Shown piece after piece: positions 59,927-64,000 of a DNA stretch of 64,000 bases. Where the stretch lies: NCBI RefSeq assembly GCF_023278565.1, contig NC_064682.1:1426001-1490000 (forward strand), read 5' to 3'. The notes below the pieces were generated by a model. That model was not told where the DNA came from. It worked only from the letters and a program-made list of their open reading frames with translations, and made no database searches. How positions within the stretch are numbered: position 1 is the first letter of the stretch; each line of letters opens with the position of its first letter. Both the position numbers and the translations under genes were made by a program. This DNA comes from Colletotrichum lupini. Lineage: Eukaryota > Ascomycota > Sordariomycetes > Glomerellales > Glomerellaceae.

Positions 59927-61434
59927 AGCTTGGCCAAAGTTTGGCAAAGTATTCAAGGATCACAATTGCCTGCCGGTCCTGGGGTTGCAGCCATATCATG
60001 TGGCTGCTTTTTACGAATTATTCCTACATTGTATTTATTTTTGAGGCTGACAAGTGTGCCCCTTCAAGAACCCAAAACCGTTATCACCCTTCTCTCTCCG
60101 CAAAGGATAACGGCGCACCCCTCTCCCCCTACCATCTTCGACGCCTGATGAACAGCAAACCCCCTGTCTTCAACTCGGGCTCGATAACAACAATCCCAGT
60201 TTCTTGGGAGGGAAGGAGTCAGTCAAACAAGGACTGCCCGACAACACTCGTCTCCAAAGTCCAGACTAATCCCCTTTCTCGCTGTGAAATCGGCCGAATT
60301 CGTTCTTCACCTCCTCCACACCTTATGACCTCGTGACCGGGACGGTCAACCCCAAGCGCATCCCCATATTGCAGTCGTAAATGCACTAGGATTGGGGCGA
60401 ACCATAGGCCCGGACAAGTCGTGCCATGTGCCCTTTTTCCAGCCCGCAAAGGAGCCGCAGTGCTACCGACCCTTTCTCCGACCTGTAGGGTCAGGCAAGG
60501 CTGCTAAGAGCCATAGGATAGCGAAGGGTAGGCAGCGCGGTCTTGGTGGCCATGTGTACGTACATGAGAGTGGCGTGAACTTGATGATGTAGTCTCGATG
60601 CTACTCCCGGATCCCAAAAGCAGACTCAGCTGTCTGCACTTCGCGCTACACATTCCAAACGGGAAGCGGCAGCCGCCCGACTCGAAGAGTTTTCCTCTTT
60701 CAACAGTGGTGCTGCTGTTATCGGTGACAAATTCGAGAGCCGCGTATGGTCAGTCGAACCCCCCGTCCGCATCGGAGAGGCTCCGAAAGGAACACGAACC
60801 CACGCGACGTACGGAGGTCTCGGAAGGTGCCTAATTTTGCCGTCGTAACGCCGTAGTTTCCATGCAAGGTACGGATCCGACATGTTCGTGCTATTTCGAC
60901 CTGTCATCCAACTCCAAAAACTCCACTATCCAAATTTGTACGTGAACCAAAAACTCTGCGAGCTCCCCCCCCACCGTTCATCGAATCGAAAACATCGTGA
61001 ACATCACAGTGAGAAGAAAAAAAATGAAATAGGCCCCCATGTCTCGAATCTCGGTGAGGCCTTACGCAATAGCCACGGTTTGAAAGAAAGAGCCCAAGCC
61101 CCCCCCCGTCTCCAGACTCCATAAAGGCCCCTCCGATCGTCCCAAAATCTGGCACGCCCTTCCCTGGGCGACCACAGCGGGCCGCGCAAGTCTTCTGGCC
61201 CCCGAAGTTTCTTTGAGTGTAAGACGCGAAGAGCCTGGAGGGGAGAGAGTCATGTTCATATCCTGAGAAATCAGTGCGTCGTCGGTGCACGTTCCATTGA
61301 TACGCCTTCCAGACCTCCTCTACGGATACTCTAAAGCCACGGCGAGGCTACTATCTGAATCGCCTCACCTTTAGGGGGCCTGTCATCCTGTGGCAACTGA
61401 TGGAGACAGATTAGTTGATTCTTCCGGGGTCGCT

Positions 61435-61442
61435 CCAAACTA
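61435..61442 (+). repeat. 8-bp target-site duplication, left (CCAAACTA)
   Basis: Identical to 62194-62201. Confidence 0.8.
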
Positions 61443-62193
61443 GGGCGAGGATATCCTGCCAGCAGCTCCCGCTATTCTGCCCCTAAGTGTGGCTGCGGCC
61501 GCCACACGACCGCCGGTCTCGGGCACATACGTAAGCTAGGCTCTGCGTAGTCAGCATTCGAGTAGGTTGGGCTAATTAGAGGCCGTTAATTAATTTGAAT
61601 TATTTTAGTAAAAAGTACGGTAATTGACGTATTAGCCTAAGTCGACGATTCCGTCGAATTAGCCTAATTACCTAGCTACCTAATTAACTCGCTCGAAAAG
61701 CTAGTAGCGGCTTACCAGCGGTAGTCTATAAACGAGGTCGAGGATTTATAATACTTATTCGGGTAGGTTAACTTTGCGAGGCGTTACTACTTTTAATTAC
61801 GACCGCCGTTTCGTAAGTAGCCTCGTTAAGCGCTACTCTAGCCTCGGGTAGGGTAAAGAAGCGCTAGCTGTAAAGTAGGTAGTCGTACTCTATATAACCG
61901 TATTTATCGTAATTAACGGCGCTAATAAACGAAGGGATCGTTAACTTCGCGATTATTCCCTTCTTACAGCATATTAACGTTAGGAATAGCTTTAATTAAC
62001 GGCGGCGGCAGCGGTAGCAGCAGCGACGGCGAGGTCGATGAAGTGGTAGTTAGAGGTAAGTATAGTAGGTAGGTAAGTAAGTAGGTAGGTAGGTAGGTAG
62101 GTGGGCAGCTGGGCTCCGGGCTCGGAGGCAGCGGAGGTCAAGCCACAGCCTGGGGGCAGAATAGCGGGAGCTGCTGGCAGGATATCCTCGCCC
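61443..62193. mobile_element. hAT-like non-autonomous DNA transposon (MITE-like), 751 bp
   Basis: Near-perfect terminal inverted repeats of about 41 bp begin GGGCGAGGATATCCTGCC (61443 onward; inverse ending at 62193). They are flanked by an exact 8-bp direct duplication CCAAACTA (61435-61442 and 62194-62201), the duplication length of the hAT superfamily. The interior has no long reading frame and is rich in TAA/TTA and CG steps with few CA/TG, suggesting RIP or transition decay. It ends with a GTAG microsatellite. It is too short to encode a transposase, so movement would need one in trans. Confidence 0.75.
62064..62102 (+). repeat. GTAG/GTAA tetranucleotide microsatellite
   Basis: About nine tandem GTAG units with two GTAA variants, within the hAT-like element. 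Confidence 0.7.
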
Positions 62194-62201
62194 CCAAACT
62201 A
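62194..62201 (+). repeat. 8-bp target-site duplication, right (CCAAACTA)
   Basis: Identical to 61435-61442. Confidence 0.8.
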
Positions 62202-64000
62202 CCGGCTGACTAATAGACTGTAGCCTTGTATCGTGTAGTATGACTTTTCCCACCTGAGCGCAACCACCAAAAGCAGCATTTGCAACCTACAAAGACGATA
62301 CGTTTACGTACATGTAGTTCAATAGAGGTTACAAAAGAAGGGCCGGCCGGTACTGACTTCCCCAATGGGAGATCAAAGTTCCGTCATTCACTGGTTCACA
62401 AGGGGGGGCTCTCAAAGTCCTCGACGACCGGCAATCTGCGAGTCATGGAGCTGGCTCGCAATGAAGAACTGGGATGAGCCTGGCTCCGGGACGCAGTTCC
62501 GTACCCGGGTGGTCGCTACCACGATGCTGGGGCCGTCAAACAAGGAGGGGGGGGGTTCGGCCTTGTCTCTGGGCTCTCTCTTTACCGCGGAGATTCTCCG
62601 CTTGAGTCGAGAGGGCGTTCAAAAGGGGAGAAAATAAAAAAAAACGTGGCAGGGAGATTGGCTCTCTCTGGGGGTAATGGCAAGAGGTTTCTGTGACAGG
62701 CCAACCCCTTGTTGAAATGAGAGAGGACGTGCGCGGTGTTCTGGAAGCCGCTGTTGGAATATTTTTGAATTTTGGAGTATTACCTCCACGTATTTTATTT
62801 TATTTTACTTGATTATTTTATTATTTGGATTTCCGTTTGCTCGTACGTCCGTGAGGAGGGACCATCTCTTGACTCGTAGCTCTTCCGTCCGTTATCGGTT
62901 TTGGCTTGTCGCTCAGTTTCCCATAACTGAATTAGGAGTCACTGATGGCATCGGGAATTTGAAGTTGCGATATGATGACAAGCAAGACATCTGGGGTTTC
63001 TGCAGCAGATGGGGATTCCACCAACAAGAGTGCGCGTATGGAGAACACACTGTTGTGTTACCATGCGGCGCACTTGAGGTTGTGGACCGAACTACCGGGA
63101 TTCCGGTAGGTGAACGAACGGAAACCACAACTTTGCAGAATGACGTTGCCGATAGCGATGCCAAGATAACGGAGGGCAACATGGAAACGGACGAAGACAG
63201 ATAATTGAAGGAAAATAAGAAATAGAAAATAAGAGTCAAGCGACGAAGTGGTACATCCAACCGCAAGGTCACAATGCGTACAGATAGGCGGAACATGGTG
63301 AAAAGGGACGGGACCTGGAAGTCGACCCGCCGTTCCCCGGGGCCCCGAGATCACAGAGATCAGACCGAAAACCAAACAGACGTGACGACGGTGCAGTGCT
63401 GGACGCCTGGAACACACCCCTATGACTCTTGTAAAGAGAACTATGTGGTTGAAGGGCAGACACACACCAGTTCGAATTGTCATCCGGAGGCCCAGCGACG
63501 TTCTGCTTTGACAGAGAAGGGTTCCGCGTCCATCAAAGCGTTGATGCTGCGCCCACGCCACTCTCTCCTACTCAGGCGTTCAGCACACCAGACGTCGCTG
63601 CCATCCATGATTCCATCCGTCCATACCCTAGGGCGCCGTTTTCTTCTGTGGTCGAGCGCCGCATCGACCTGCCCCAGCCGGCCGGGCATAGACTGACGCC
63701 TGAAGCCTGATGCCTGGAGCAGCGTAGCAGCGTGTTGCCTCTCTTTGTCTTCCCCCATCTTCCCTCCCCCCAGACACACCGTCCTCGGCTCATCTGCTCT
63801 TCCCCGTGGAGAGGGACAAGACTGGACGGGCCAAAGGTCGTTTTCGGCGAAAGGGAACCGGTCAAGTGACGAAGCCTGTAAACTCTGTCTGGCGAGGCTG
63901 GCCGCCCCCTAGATGACCAACATGGGATGGAAAGAGGGGAGGTTTCACATCTTTCAATGTCGGATATTGCTATCGGTCGGGGGGAAGCAGCGCCTGGGGG
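62202..64000. other. No convincing gene to the right edge
   Basis: The frame 62809-63204 (+) ends in a somewhat protein-like stretch (KQDIWGFCSRWGFHQQECA, then an acidic tail) but matches nothing I recognise. Other frames are mutual shadows. An AT-rich tract lies around 62780-62830. Confidence 0.35.

Larger units (their letters stand above)
55311..61434. other. 6.1-kb stretch without a convincing gene
   Basis: Many short frames overlap on both strands but none shows a domain. A Cys-bearing frame at about 55867-56124 and several Arg/Ser-rich ones are considered chance. Long G runs at 59.77 and 59.89 kb are listed separately. No RIP signature. Confidence 0.4.

Noticed and set aside
59602..60044. 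Poly-Gly and poly-Pro frames that might suggest a structural protein
   Set aside because: They exist only because of the G runs. All frames on both strands stay open there and none has a domain.
1..64000. CRISPR arrays, operons or bacterial mobile elements
   Set aside because: No regularly spaced repeats were seen. Gene structure with spliceosomal introns is eukaryotic.

Overview
The window looks like chromosomal DNA of a filamentous ascomycete (Pezizomycotina). The evidence is short GT-AG introns (52-123 nt) with CTAAC/CTGAC branch points, a Zn2Cys6 regulator, MFS sugar porters, a CFEM/PTH11-type receptor fragment, a SMYD-like SET protein, and GC-balanced gene islands interrupted by very AT-rich blocks. 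In those blocks CA and TG dinucleotides have nearly vanished in favour of TA, which is the signature of repeat-induced point mutation (RIP). The species cannot be named from the sequence alone.

Layout. 1-1.6 kb: 3' part of a His/Asn/Tyr-rich tandem-repeat gene, then the 3' exons of an unknown gene. 2.1-9.5 kb: RIP-mutated Ty1/copia element, copy 1. 9.5-10.1 kb: 5' half of a CFEM-containing PTH11-like receptor gene cut off by copy 1. 11.5-13.2 kb: intact MFS sugar porter. 16.5-17.3 kb: Cys-rich gene whose 5' side is occupied by a 1.9-kb Fot1/pogo-like element (17.3-19.2 kb). 20.2-21.7 kb: SET-domain gene with a signal peptide. 22.3-22.45 kb: tRNA-Lys(CTT) interrupted in its T stem by a 56-nt insert with spliceosomal intron signals. 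22.7-30.1 kb: copia copy 2 in the opposite orientation, abutting an LTR fragment (30.1-30.4 kb) and the last codons of a short-chain dehydrogenase. 31.8-41.1 kb: lactose-permease-like MFS gene split by copia copy 3, with an exact target-site duplication. 41.9-44.5 kb: Gal4-type regulator. 44.8-46.2 kb: unknown acidic protein. 53.2-55.3 kb: CHY zinc-finger protein. 55.3-64 kb: essentially gene-free, with a 40-base G run and a 751-bp hAT-like non-autonomous transposon.

Taken together this is an accessory-type region where one copia family of constant length (7,421-7,424 bp, 205-bp LTRs) has broken or truncated at least three genes (receptor, dehydrogenase, transporter) and was then saturated by RIP. 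Around copy 3 RIP spilled a few bases into the host gene and created a stop codon. The transporter and the adjacent Gal4-like regulator may once have been a transporter/regulator pair; if so the regulator has lost that neighbour. The most unusual single observation is the split tRNA-Lys gene.
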